Assembly: GCA_964247055.1 (NCBI GenBank)
Contig: OZ176055.1
Coordinates: 9,548,001-9,612,000, forward strand
From: Paragordius varius
Lineage: Eukaryota > Nematomorpha
Direction: 5' to 3'
DNA length: 64,000 bases
Shown here one piece after another: positions 1 through 11,209 of this stretch. Below the pieces are notes generated by a model. That model made no database searches and was not told the DNA's origin. It worked only from the letters and a program-made list of their open reading frames with translations. The first letter of the stretch is position 1. Each line of letters starts with the position of its first letter. A program made the position numbers and the translations under genes.

Positions 1-3000
1 TAAAAATGTACTCTATATGCAGGATATGAAGAAAAAAAATCGACAGCTTTATACTGTTTATATTGAGCTGCAAAATTTGGCCATTTATTTTATGGTTATT
101 TGCGCCTTATTTTTGAAAATTTATTCATACCATTTACAACTCATATTCACCCTCAAGCAATTGAAATTTATCCTTGAAATAACTCAAATTCACCCTTGAA
201 CGGGTGTTTTCGGACTAATAAAACTCATCATTAATATAAATTATTATTTTTTGGGCATAGTTATTTATTTTTTTCAAAATTATGTTGACATTAAACGTAA
301 TTTAGACGTATAAGAATAAATAGGCTATTTTTAATAGTAACTTACAAATAATTTATTTTAGGGTGAATTGGAATTGGGGGGAGGGGAATTATAAATGGTT
401 TATATATCCAATAAATCATATAGACTTGGTTATATTAGACATACACAATCATTGATAAATGTGATCCGGTCAACACTGAAAACAATCAAGTTAATAAAAA
501 CTAGTTATATTAAATTTGAGTTAAGTTTTACATCTAGTAATTTGATTATTAAGTGCTTAATTAAAATTTATAGTATATTCGTTAAAAATGATTACCTTGG
601 CCCTTGTATAAGTGTTGGCTGATAGTATTTTCATAACCTTACCTGCCTCAATATAAAGTTTCATCATAGCTTTTGCGTTTTGAGTTACGTCAATTAATTT
701 ATTTTTTTCAGTTTGGGTGGATGATATGGTTTGTTCATTAAATTTTGTAGCTAAGTAATCACGTAGTCTAAGTTGAAAATTTCGACCCCCAATAGATCGA
801 TCAAATCTAAAGTAAGTATTTTGCAAAAATATCATATAACTAAACATATTATACTGTAATATTTGAAAACCAAAAAAATCAATGTTTTTTAGTAAAGCGG
901 CGTAATTTAAAAAGCAGTAGTTGCAATAATATTTATTAAATTTTAACCTTAAGGAAATACGATTCAAAAAATAGTATCTTTTTGGTTTATAATTAGAATT
1001 TAAGATTATGGTTTTAGCTTAGGGACAATCTTTTACATTTCACAAATATATACCATTTACAATTCAAATCAAAAACAATTCAAATTCACCCATAAACAAT
1101 TCTCACCCTTACCTTCAAATAAATTACATGTTTTAAGATTAAAAATTACCTATATTTAAATATATTTTTTTTAAAAAATTTTGTTTTGAATTAAAATAAT
1201 ACTGAAAAAATAATATAAGCCACAAAGAATATTTTATATTAATAATGATTTATTTTAGTTCGAAAACATATTTAATTTTAGGGTGAATTACGAGGGTGAA
1301 TTTGAATTGTACAAGGGTGAATTTGAACTGTAAATGGTATATTATTATATCTTTTATAATTTAACTTTCCATATCGTACTGTAAAAATTTATTATTTTTT
1401 TTAACATATAAAAATCATTTAAAACAAAAAACTTATACCCTAGACCCTTGACTGTTAATTGAGGTTGTAATCCGGTTAATGAACTGGAAGAATTCGCTTG
1501 AACCATTTGAAATGCTAAAATAAGATATAAATAAAAATATTTTTAACGATATACACAAAAAACTTGCAATATATGAATATCTAAAATACGGCATAACATA
1601 AAGAGGTTAAAAAAAATTTTTTTTATTGAACAAAAAAACGATATTTTGTAAACCGTATCGATATAATCGATTGTTTTTGGATATGAAATAAGGAATATTG
1701 AAGCACTTAAATTTATATTTTACTAAAAGGAAGAATTAGAAAAAACGTAACTGGGATCAAATATGGGTTTCTTTGTGAGATTTTTTTCAGACTTTTCCTT
1801 TTTATTCCCGTTTTTTTACTAAATCTGTTATACAGCTTCATAATGCAAAAACACAATTTCAGTAAAAATTTTATTTTGGCCCCAATTCCAAACAATTATG
1901 GATAGCGTAAAAAATGTTAAAACATTTGAAATAAATGGTTATAAAAGTATAATTTTAATGCTTGCTTTTTTTGTATGCAAAATAAATATACATAAATTTA
2001 CGTTAACATTGTAATTAAAATGAGCAAAATATTAACAAAAAAAACATATATTTCGTGAAACTTTACACTTTTATTTCGTTTTAATCCCCTATTATACTTA
2101 TAGAAACAAGAATGATTTCAAAAATCAAAATTAATGAATACATAAAATAATTTTTTTTATAAATTTTTTTTCAAAATTAGTAGTATAAAACCATACATAT
2201 AACTGAGGCATGAGTTCCACAACCTCCAATGTCATAGAATATAAAGTTTTGAGGGTGACTTTCATTAAAATCTTTTTGACGGAAAAGGCCAAAACGTAAG
2301 GCAACTATATACATACATATATCATTAGGTATAATTCTAAATTATTATTATAAAAAATAAGTAAAATAAGTAAATTGGGATATCATTGTAGTTCACCATA
2401 TAAAATTTATATATATATTATACTTTTTTCGAAAAAAAATTATAAAGGTTAATTGTATTTTACAACATATATTCTCAAATGCACGAAAATAAATTAATTA
2501 AAGCGAGTTAAATTAATAGGATTTGCCTAAATATATCTTATAAAGTAGCTACAATATTTAATTTATAAATAAACATAGTATTAATCATATATAATATAAA
2601 CGATAATAATACATTGATAAACTATGTCAAAAACATATCAATTAGTAAATTTACCTCAAAAAAGCACCTTTAATTTATTTTGAGTATAAATTTTAAAATG
2701 TTCTATATTAATTTGAAATGTTCAATTGGGAATAAAAATATATAAAGAAACTAAAAATTCTCAGGGGTACATTTAAAATATTCAAGGGTTTATTAAATAT
2801 TTTAGGGTGATTGTAAAACGGCAGATAATATTTTTATCAATAAATTCAAAAAATGTCATTATATTCCAGAAAAATTTTCGATAAAATAAATAATTTTTCT
2901 AAAAAAAGTAAAAAACCCACAAAAATTTAGAATATTAGATCCTTACCAGCCGCATTTGAGTTCATAATTTGTAAAATTTTCATATCGGCAATTTGAGCAG

Positions 3001-4570
3001 CCTTTAATAGGGCCAAGCGTTCGCCTTCATTGTAATAAGGAGGGACGACTAAAACGTAACCAACTATGGGTTGATTTTCACAAAACCGTTCAGCTATTTC
3101 ACGACTCCGGTCTAAAATAAAAGCTATAATTTCTTCGGGAGTATATGTGCTACAAACATATATGAAAAGTCATTTTTCCACAAAAAACATGCATAATCTA
3201 ATGGTAAAAAGTGACATATTCCTAGAAAGTTACTTAAATTTTTATTTCTTGTATATAATAGGGAATTGGTTAAGATGTATGTGATTGAGAATTCAAGGAT
3301 GATAAAAAGTAAGGTTAACTTTAAGAGAATGACAAAATAGTTTTTACATTGGGTCTTGATATTGAAAGAAAGCTATGACTAATTTTTACTGTATATTTAT
3401 ATTTATTATTAGGTTAATAAATAATTTAATTAGGGCTTAGAATAAGCAAATGAATGAGATTAAAACATATAACATTTTTAAACAAGATAATGGGATAAAA
3501 ATCAAAAATAAAATGCGATTTGCAAATGATATGTCCTATTAAGATTTGGTAACTACAAACACATATATCTATTACTTAAAACAGAATAAATATACCCATA
3601 TTTAGCAAAAAAAGCTTAAATCGGCTACAAATTTAGCTATGATCATTTAAATATGGGATATTAAGGATTCTCAATTTCACAAGCCCGTATTTAATATACC
3701 AATAATTAATAAATTAAAGGTCTAAAAATATGGTAAATTTTTACATTTTAAATTAAGGAATTTTAACATAATAACTTTACATACTTTGAAATCATATATA
3801 AAAAACGGAAACCTACCTATTATGAACTCTGAAATGATAAGCTTTCTCATGGTGCCTAGAACCGAGGGAATAATAGGGGAAATCTTTGTAAAAATCTTCA
3901 ACTTCGGTACAATACATATTTTTGGCTAACAGTTCTGGAATGTACATGTAGGCTTCTTGGGGGTTTTTCTTAGACTAAATTTCAAAAAATAATGTTTTAA
4001 TTTCTTTTCAAAAACAGATTAAAAACCAAAAATATGAAGGCAAAATCTAAAAGCAAAAGGACAAATATTTTTTATAAAAGGCCACATTATAAAATTTTTA
4101 TTAGGATTATTACGAATGTGAAATATATAATGATTATCAATTCAAACTTTATTTCGAATTTTGCAACCAAAATGATAGATAACATAAAAAATCAGTTAAA
4201 GTACAGATTAAAAAAAATATTATGTTTAGTTTAAAAATATCTTTATTAATTAAAAAATTTACATGAGTAATAGCTGTATCGCCCACCAATAATTCTTCTC
4301 CCTTGATTGCTAATGCGTTATAAAATTTTCGACTAGTATCCCTATTATATATATAATCAAAATATTTTACGGTGTCAAGACTATTCCCATTGGAGTTCCT
4401 GGCTAAAATTTTATATTGTAAATAAAATAAACCTTAACAACACCCATTTTAATATATTCACATCCTAAATCTACGGAGATAACGGCTACAGAATCTAAAA
4501 AAATATTAAAAAAAACAATACTTAGTTTTGTTATAACGGATAAAATAACGAGTATTTGCAATGTCCTCAT
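1..4570 (-). CDS. HYOU1: HYOU1/Grp170-type ER Hsp70-like chaperone, 5' part
   Basis: Exons, in transcript order: 4570-4433, 4402-4371, 4341-4263, 3974-3817, 3149-2947, 2304-2197, 1514-1439, 806-596; a likely next exon is 53-1. All junctions are GT-AG and the first eight exons keep one frame for 335 codons. The product opens with a hydrophobic signal (MRTLQILVILSV...) followed by the Hsp70 phosphate-1 segment VDLGCEYIKMGVVKPG. Then come YTPEEIIAFILDRSRE, VPPYYNEGERLALLKAAQIA, the phosphate-2-like FYDIGGCGTHASV, and GFDRSIGGRNFQLRLRDYLA with FNEQ, all in the order of the HYOU1/Lhs1 ATPase domain. The family is an ER-lumen large Hsp70 that acts as nucleotide exchange factor for BiP and as a holdase. 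Introns 1 and 2 are only 30 and 29 nt. The C-terminal half lies beyond the left edge. The final piece 53-1 (VDFFSSYPAYRVHF) is plausible but short. Confidence 0.92.
127..404. mobile_element. MITE family A, copy 1 (HYOU1 intron)
   Basis: The left end reads ACCATTTACAACTCATATTC and the right end mirrors it as GGGGAATTATAAATGGT, with several copies of a subterminal unit like TTCAAATTCACCCTTGAACA on the left and its complement on the right. It is about 280 bp and has no coding capacity. It lies in the HYOU1 intron after the 806-596 exon. Other copies are listed separately. Confidence 0.75.
1049..1350. mobile_element. MITE family A, copy 2 (HYOU1 intron)
   Basis: This copy starts ATACCATTTACAATTCAA and ends GAACTGTAAATGGTAT, so the ends are inverted repeats of each other. 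The interior holds the diagnostic AATACTGAAAAAATAATA stretch. It sits in the HYOU1 intron between exons 1514-1439 and 806-596. A degenerate fragment with the same AGGGTGA and TTCAAGGGT motifs is seen near 2755-2825. Confidence 0.8.
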
Positions 4571-4859
4571 ACTGTTATGTTTGTATTTAAAAAACGTGTT
4601 AAAGCCAAAACTATACATTTGTGAATGATCGAAATTTTCATACGCTTGATGCATGTTCTTTACACCTTGACTGCACAAAAGATTCCAAAATATTAATACT
4701 GGAATAATTGTTAGTATATTTTGTTAAAAAATCCATTTAAATTACCTTTTTGACTTATGAATAATGTTTAACTAAATATAATTAACAATAAAAAATTATT
4801 ACTATATTTTCGGACATTATATAATTAACTTGATTATGCTCAAATAATCGAAAAAAAAG

Positions 4860-5535
4860 CAAACCGATTTTATTAAAAACACAGTTCTCAAAATACTATA
4901 AACTAAAAAATATGATGATTACACAAAAGCTTCTCTAACCTTTTAAAACTTTTTTTAAAAAATAATATTAGGATTTTTTTATAGAAAAGTTTTATATCAA
5001 ACTACTTCGATGCCATTTTTAAAATATTTTTGCAAAATATCGTCTTCATATTATTTTAAAGCTCTAATTTATTTAAATCACATCTAACGTAGATAGAAAC
5101 AAAAAAAGTCGTTTCTAATGCACAGATGACATGTTGACTAAATTTAAAGTTTTGTTAGCTTAAAATAAGTAATATCAAGCATTTTTTATGAATTTATATA
5201 TTTCGCTTCATTAATGTTATACTTTTGCCATGTTTTAATTTCCTTCTACATTTTTTGGAAGTATTTAAGTGTAAACAGACCTGAGGTATCCAACGACCCC
5301 AAATTGATAAGGACCAAAATGAATGTGTTGTATCCAAGTGTTAAAATAAGTATCAAGTTTTAAATGTTTTTTTATATGATTCATTAATGTTATATAGCAA
5401 ACTTTTTCCATGATTTAAATTCATTCAATATTTTTTAAACTATTTAATTAGGAACAGTCTTTGGGTATCTAGCGACCCCAATCTTAGCCGAAGGACTGAA
5501 ATGAATGTGTTGTGTACAAGTGTTAAAAATATATT
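4860..5535 (+). mobile_element. Repeat family B, degenerate copy upstream of HYOU1
   Basis: It shares the body of the family B repeats at 27050, 32085 and 44380: CAAACTACTTCGATGCCATT, TTGCAAAATATCGTCTTCAT, GACATGTTGACTAAATTT, and the end ATGAATGTGTTGTATCCAAG. The last ~190 bp (from the TTCATTAATGTTATA motif to the AAGTGTTAAA end) is present twice in tandem, at about 5205-5345 and 5380-5530. No coding sequence is visible. The rest of 4571-6170 shows nothing I can name. Confidence 0.65.
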
Positions 5536-6169
5536 ATATAAAACAGTGTCCACAAAAAATATTTGCACAAAATATATGATATATAAATTAAAATTCTCAT
5601 GATGCCGTAATATAAGTTAGTTTTTTTGTGATAACTACTCCATAAGAGAAATGATGCGCAGATTTTGTTAAATATTTTATGTGATAATTATATTCTCCTT
5701 TCCGAAAAAATATCACTAAATATAATATAAACCATACAAAAAGCACGACAATCTTATTTTAAAATTTATTATGTTAGATGTGGCCCAAAAAGTCTCAATT
5801 TTTGGACCCGTCAAAAATGGGTAAGTTTTTTAAAGGCAAAAGGCCAGATTGAACGATAAAGTTTTAAATATATGCTAATATCAAATAAAATTTTAAAATA
5901 TATGCATGATTTATTTGAAAAATAAAATTTTACCAAAATTATGTTGCGTATTTTTACTATTCAAAGGTGATGTATTTTATTATTTATGCATCCTTATACA
6001 CAATAACATTATAGACGTGCGTCATATTAAAATGCAGTACAATATTATTATAATCTATTCCGTGTTCTTTTCCAGGAAAGATTAAATACTCTGTATAAAC
6101 AATAATCATTTATAATGATCTATGCAATATATTGTTATTTTTTCCGAATAAAACTGATTGATTAACCCT

Positions 6170-6460
6170 TATTATAAGGCAAGATGGAAACGGTCTAAAA
6201 ACATTTCGAGATATTTTACTTTTAAATCTAAATTAATGTTAAACAACTTCAGATAAAGGTTCGTTTGCTTTCAAATTTTGGTGTATTTTTATAAAAAAAA
6301 ATAATTTAAATTTATAAGGTGATAGAAATGTTTACCATTATCAAATTATATAAATAAGAGTTAATAGTATATTAAAGCGTTTTTTATACCGTTTTATTGT
6401 CTTAGTATGAATTACGCTTCAACAAAATTAGTCAAAAATTAAATTTTCGAAATAGGTATG
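6170..6460. repeat. Dispersed repeat family E, partial copy
   Basis: GATGGAAACGGTCTAAAAAC at the left and TACGCTTCAACAAAATTAGT at the right match the arms of the better-preserved inverted-repeat copy at about 25400-25760. A third relative is at about 43620-43930. It looks like a non-autonomous element with most of one arm eroded. Confidence 0.45.
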
Positions 6461-6949
6461 CATTTTTCAAAAATATTTTTAGTTGATATCAAAGTTGAGC
6501 ATATACATAATTTTCTTCGCACAAATCCTATTTTTGCGTTTATTTAAATGAACTAGCCCATTTTAGAAGAGGAAAAAATTTGGGACTTTCAGAGCTCATA
6601 TGTTAAAATTAAAATTTGTTAATAATGTGCTTTTTTATGTAATTTTAATAATATTTTTAAAATTTAGCTTTCAATAAAAAAATCTTATTTAAGAAATTGT
6701 GTACAAATATGCCATTCGAATGAAATAATTGCCACAAAAGTGTACTTTAATCACTAGTAAAGAAAAATCAAAAGCACCTTATCCTATCAGAATATTCAGA
6801 ATATTTTTTTGTAAACACAGTACGCTTTTTAACTTATTTAATATAAATATTAATTTACCTCATAACTCTCATGTATTCACTATAAAAAGTCAGTACTGGT
6901 TTAACTAAGAAAAGTCGTCAACGAAAAGTACCCGGGACGCGAACTCTAT

Positions 6950-7975
6950 ATAATTTATCTAACAAATATCAAACATAGTTGAGTTCGCCAAAAAGAAACC
7001 TTTTGTTTTTATCAGTATCATGTCCAATTTTGTGCCTGAAAAACATTTTCGGCACGTATTGCATCTTTTATTCCATCAAAAAGGGTGTTGAAAGTCATCT
7101 TTGCTAGTAGAAGCATATAATACACATGCTCCATCGATTTAGATATGTAATACCAGATTTTAAATAATTAAGTATGTCATTGCAGTGTGAAAGACAATGG
7201 GCATTTTAATAGACCACCCAATTCCGAATACGATAATGGGCAAAAGTTATTGGATGATGACTCAACTCAAAACGAAAATTGGCAAAAACAACACATGTAT
7301 AAAGTAAGTAGCTGTCTTCGAGCAGAAAGGCCAATATATCGGTAAATGTCTAATACATGAGACAAATCAAAAATCGCAAAATGACTAATAAAATGCTGAT
7401 TCAACGTCGCGAAGGAAAAACATTTTTGCATCGAGGTGACGGGTGATCGGATATAGGTTTATTATGCAAATTTTAAGCTAATCGTTAATTTTATCTTACC
7501 ATAGTTCCTTCAAAGCAAAGACTAAATGATTTAGGCAAGAAAGCCACTTTCTGTTGGTAAAACCCTGGCGGTTTTGTGTTACACTTGAGAAGCTCGATAA
7601 AACCTTTATGCACAACACTATGGCCAACAAATTCAAACCGTGTATTGATCTAAACCGCCGGAATGAGCCAGAAATCATGGTAAAGTAATTTCGCTACATG
7701 CAAATGCTCAAAACCAGTAAAAAACACCTTAAAATCGCTTTGGTTGAAATATATTTCGCCCACTGTACTGTCCTGACCCTAAACCGTGTGACGATTATTC
7801 CTTCGAATCAATGGGGCATACGATGGCAGTACACTTTAATAAAGGTAAACGGCTTGGAAAATGGTTTGTTGCAAACCACAAATATTATTTCCGGCATGTT
7901 ATGCACATATAACCAGAGAGATGGGCGAAACGTGGAAGCCGTTGGAGAATATATCGATTAAAATAATTAAAAAAA
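6950..7975 (+). pseudogene. Mariner-family transposase, decayed copy
   Basis: Translated fragments in order match mariner transposases. The N-terminus is MSNFVPEKHFRHVLHLLFHQ; an LLDDDSTQNENWQKQ stretch follows; then a piece like NKMLIQRREGKTFLH before the first catalytic Asp region. LNRRNEPEI precedes a HANAQN remnant of the HDNARPH motif, and the C-terminal part reads SFESMGHTMAVHFNKGKRLGKWFVA and PERWAKRG-like sequence up to about 7960. The frame is broken several times by stops and small shifts, so it is a dead DNA transposon. Homologous relics lie at 28480-29310, 29310-30230 and 34600-35110. Confidence 0.8.
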
Positions 7976-8907
7976 ATTCCTGTAGACCTATAACTACAAG
8001 TAAAATATATTAAGTTTCCCTAATCCGTGTTTAAAAAATTTAAGCTTTAAGACAGAATTAAGATAATTTAAACCTAAACGAAGGCAGCTTAAAATTTCAT
8101 CGAAACCTTTAACATTTTTCTATATAGTTTATTCAAAAATATTTTTTTATCGTTACAGTTTGTTAATTTAGGCAATTTCAATATTTGGAAGTGATTTAAT
8201 ATTTACACCATCTATGGAAGTGGACACAGTGTTAAATGCAATTTCAGCATAAAAATAAAGATTTGATATAAAAAGTTGTTCTCTCTTTAAATTTTTATAA
8301 ACATGCTACAATATTACTAGGGTTCGATTACTTTATTGAAAAAAAAACCGGTCGGGCCACCAAAATCCTTACTAACTTTTAGCAAAATCTCATTTTCTAT
8401 TAAATTACAGATCTTTACCTATGATTTACTATCACTACACGGATTAAATTTAATTATAAGGTATACAGAAATTGTCTCTTTATTTTTACAAGTCTTTCTT
8501 TAGAATTTAAATAACTCTATAAGGCGATAGGGTTTATACCAGAATAGATATATTATTTTATATAAAAACACTTGTTTTTTTTTCCATCATATGTTAAATT
8601 GTTTTATCAAATGACTTATCCAAATGACAGTTAATAATCTCGAGCATTTAATATACATATAATTAAGTGTAGTTGCCTATTTATTTATATCTTCCAAATA
8701 TTCAATTATCATAATTGCGATATTATATATATTACTTTTCAAATAAGCATTTATTTTTCTAAACATATTTGGCGCAATATAAGATGTTAATAATCATACA
8801 TTAAAACACATAATTAAAAATTGAATGATTAGGTATCTCACTATAATGATAATGGTTAATCAAATTAAAAATAATTATCTTTAATAGTTTTATGTTGGTT
8901 AAATATA
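7976..8907. other. Intergenic stretch, nothing recognised
   Basis: AT-rich sequence between the mariner relic and the 3' end of serpin A. I see no gene, RNA or clear repeat. AATAAA-type signals for the minus-strand serpin transcript may lie near its right end, but none can be singled out. Confidence 0.5.
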
Positions 8908-10960
8908 TTAAGGTTGAACATATTTCCCAAAGTATAGTATGTGTCCAGTATTTTTTACCACAATCATGTAATCAAATGGTCTATTCAGTATGATTCCATC
9001 AGTAAAGTTTGTTGGGACCGGATCAGATCTATAATAATCGGCGTTCAATCCTCGTTCTGTCAGATCGATTTTGGTTTTATGATTCCACATATCAAGGTTG
9101 TATGTATGTTTACCCTCCAAAATTTTCTTTAAAGAGCTATGTAAAATAAAATTTGTTATATGTTACAATTCGCAAATCCAAAACAGACACTTTAGTGAAT
9201 ATTCGGTAATTAATACTATGTGCATTCACCTATACAATCGTTTTGATTGAAATATTTATTAGTTACTACTTTGTTGTAATAGAAATCGTTTTCTCCAAAT
9301 TACTTTTCATTTAACATTAGAATTTTTGATTCAAAGTGCATTTTATAATGGATATAAAAATACATCATTGGTGCTTCTAGTTTTGGGGCTTATAAATATT
9401 AAATATCAGAATATTTAACGCAAATGGCTCCGCGGGTCAAATAAATCCAAAAATTGGCGGGCCTGATTTATAATATATGTGAGCATCATTGAACTATTTC
9501 TTAAATCCGAAACATAATACCATAAAACAATATAACAATTTTTTCTAGCTCGTTGCCAATTACATATTACACAAAATTGTTCAAAAAATAACTTACAACG
9601 ATTTTGTGAGATGTTTTTGAAAATTAAAAATCTTTCTAAAGCACCCCTAATATACCATTTACAATTCAATTTCACCCTTAAACAATTTAAATTCACCCTT
9701 AAATAATTCAAATTCACCCTCGAACATTTCAAATTCACCCTCAAATAAAATATATGTTTTTTAAGATTAAAAATTACCAATATTTTTATATATTTTAAAA
9801 AATAAAAATTTTGTTTTAAATTAAAATAATACTGAAAAAATAATAAACTATAACATAAACATATATTTCATATTAATAATGAGTTATATTAGTTCGAAAA
9901 TACATAATTTATTTTTAGGGTGAATTTGAATTGTTCAAGGGTGAATTTGAACTGTAAATGGTATATATAAAGTTTTTGTATAATAAACGCAATTTTACTT
10001 TTGGCATAAAAGGTTGAAATCCATCAAGCGGTCTGCTAAAATGTTACTTTCCTGTCTTAAGTATGGCATCGCAAATTTTACGATTTTAGGCTCCTTGGGT
10101 AATTTGGCGATTTCATCTGCATATGTCACCTTACTATCAACCACAGGATGGAGATGCTGGTTTGGTAAATTAATAATTAAACTCAAATCACCCATAAGAT
10201 CTAAACTAATGATTGCTGTTTGCTGGATTGAAGAATTATAAATGCGAACGGCCCGTTTCTCATCTACCATGTAGGTGGTTGTAATAGGCTTATACTTACC
10301 ATGAAAAGTTTCTAGTATGTTCCTACACGCACACACAAAAAAACATAATTTTATTAACCACATTAACATATAAATTTACAAAGCCGGGAATTATAGTTAT
10401 AAATATTCTAAAAAATACTTTGATCGATCAAATTCTTTCCATCCACTTTTTAGATATATCGAATTAACCATTAGTGATTGGTAATTGGGTGGTATATTGA
10501 TTATGGCATCGTTAACTCTGGTGAAGCGAGTAACTCGACTATTGATAAATGTTTTTATTTGTTCGGGTGTTATGCTAGGCTTTATGGATATCAAGGATGC
10601 ACCATATTTAGTTTGAACATCAGTCTCAAATTCTTTCCTATATTTGGTTAAATCATTTTTTATGTATAATTCATTCAGAAGTTTGCTTTCCAATATTGAG
10701 TTAAGTTTTGGTTTTTGAACAATGTTTTGGTAAATTGGTAAGGAACAAGTCGACGCTTTTTGTAAGACCCCCAACGAAAGAGCCATCATAAGCGGAGAAA
10801 TAACGAAGCTACTATTACTTAAATGGATATTGGCATTTGCGATCCCAACTAATTGAAGTTCTTTAAGAAAACTTTTTGTAACCGTCAAAGTGTTAGCGTT
10901 AAAACTCAATTGTCCAAAAACTAGCATAGTAAAAATTAGCATCGCAGTATTAAATTTCAT
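8908..10960 (-). CDS. Secreted serpin A
   Basis: Three exons, 10960-10419, 10322-9999 and 9136-8908, join through GT-AG sites in phase to give 364 residues. The protein has an N-terminal signal (MKFNTAMLIFTMLVFGQLSF), the serpin helix segment SFVISPLMMALSLGVLQKAS, the strand s3A-like segment LMVNSIYLKSGWKEFD, a KFAMPYLRQESN segment and the C-terminal serpin signature ILNRPFDYMIVVKNTGHILY followed by FGKYVQP. The reactive-centre-loop region reads TERGLNADYYRSDPVPTNF. The hinge keeps E and G at P17 and P15 but has bulky or charged residues at P14 and P11-P9, where inhibitory serpins have small ones, so protease inhibition is doubtful. It is slightly shorter than a typical serpin. Intron 2 (862 nt) contains a family A MITE. 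It is paralogous to serpin B with identical exon structure. Confidence 0.93.
9418..9475. repeat. hAT-type GC-rich end fragment in serpin A intron 2
   Basis: GGCTCCGCGGGTCAAATAAA and GGCGGGCC match the GCGGGCC-containing ends typical of hAT elements, also seen near 24200-24410 and 43020-43190. It is short, so this is only a tentative call. Confidence 0.35.
9651..9966. mobile_element. MITE family A, copy 3 (serpin A intron 2)
   Basis: ATACCATTTACAATTCAATT at the left and GAACTGTAAATGGTATAT at the right form inverted ends. The left end has four head-to-tail subterminal units of the TTCAAATTCACCCT type, the right end two. The element ends about 30 bp from the exon 2 donor at 9998. Serpin B has no copy at the equivalent place, so the insertion is younger than the serpin duplication. 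Confidence 0.88.
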
Positions 10961-11014
10961 GGTGTTAGAAGTATTTTTGTAAAATTAAAAATTATAATTT
11001 AACCATATTTTTTA

Positions 11015-11025
11015 CCGCTTTATAA
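11015..11025 (-). promoter_or_regulatory. TATA-like box of serpin A
   Basis: On the minus strand CCTTATAAAGC lies about 60 bp upstream of the serpin A start codon. Serpin B has TTTATAAGG at nearly the same distance. It is called because of the matching position in the two paralogues. Confidence 0.45.
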
Positions 11026-11059
11026 GGTCTTGAAAACATCATCTATCGAGTACCGAGGT

Positions 11060-11205
11060 AATTAAAATCAATATTGATTTTGGGAGCTCTTTTTGCGTTA
11101 ATTGGCACTGTTACGTACATTTTAGCGTAAGATATAACATTTTTACGTTCTTATACAAATATTACCTATATCCTTTTTGGCATCAAACCAAACATCCAAA
11201 AATTT
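11060..11205 (-). promoter_or_regulatory. Conserved upstream block of serpin A
   Basis: Read on the minus strand this segment contains TTTGATGCCA, GTTATATCTTA, TACGTAACAGTGCCAATTAA (continuing CGCA, 11117-11094) and CAATATTGATTTTAAT. The same motifs in the same order and spacing occur upstream of serpin B at 15910-16050. Non-coding conservation this tight in otherwise diverged AT-rich sequence suggests shared promoter or regulatory sites. Confidence 0.7.
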
Positions 11206-11209
11206 GCTT

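Noticed and set aside
1735-1830. Open stretch on the minus strand as the missing HYOU1 exon
   Set aside because: It is out of phase and unlike the family; the exon at 1514-1439 (SFQMVQANSSSS...QPQLTVKGLG) fits both phase and sequence.
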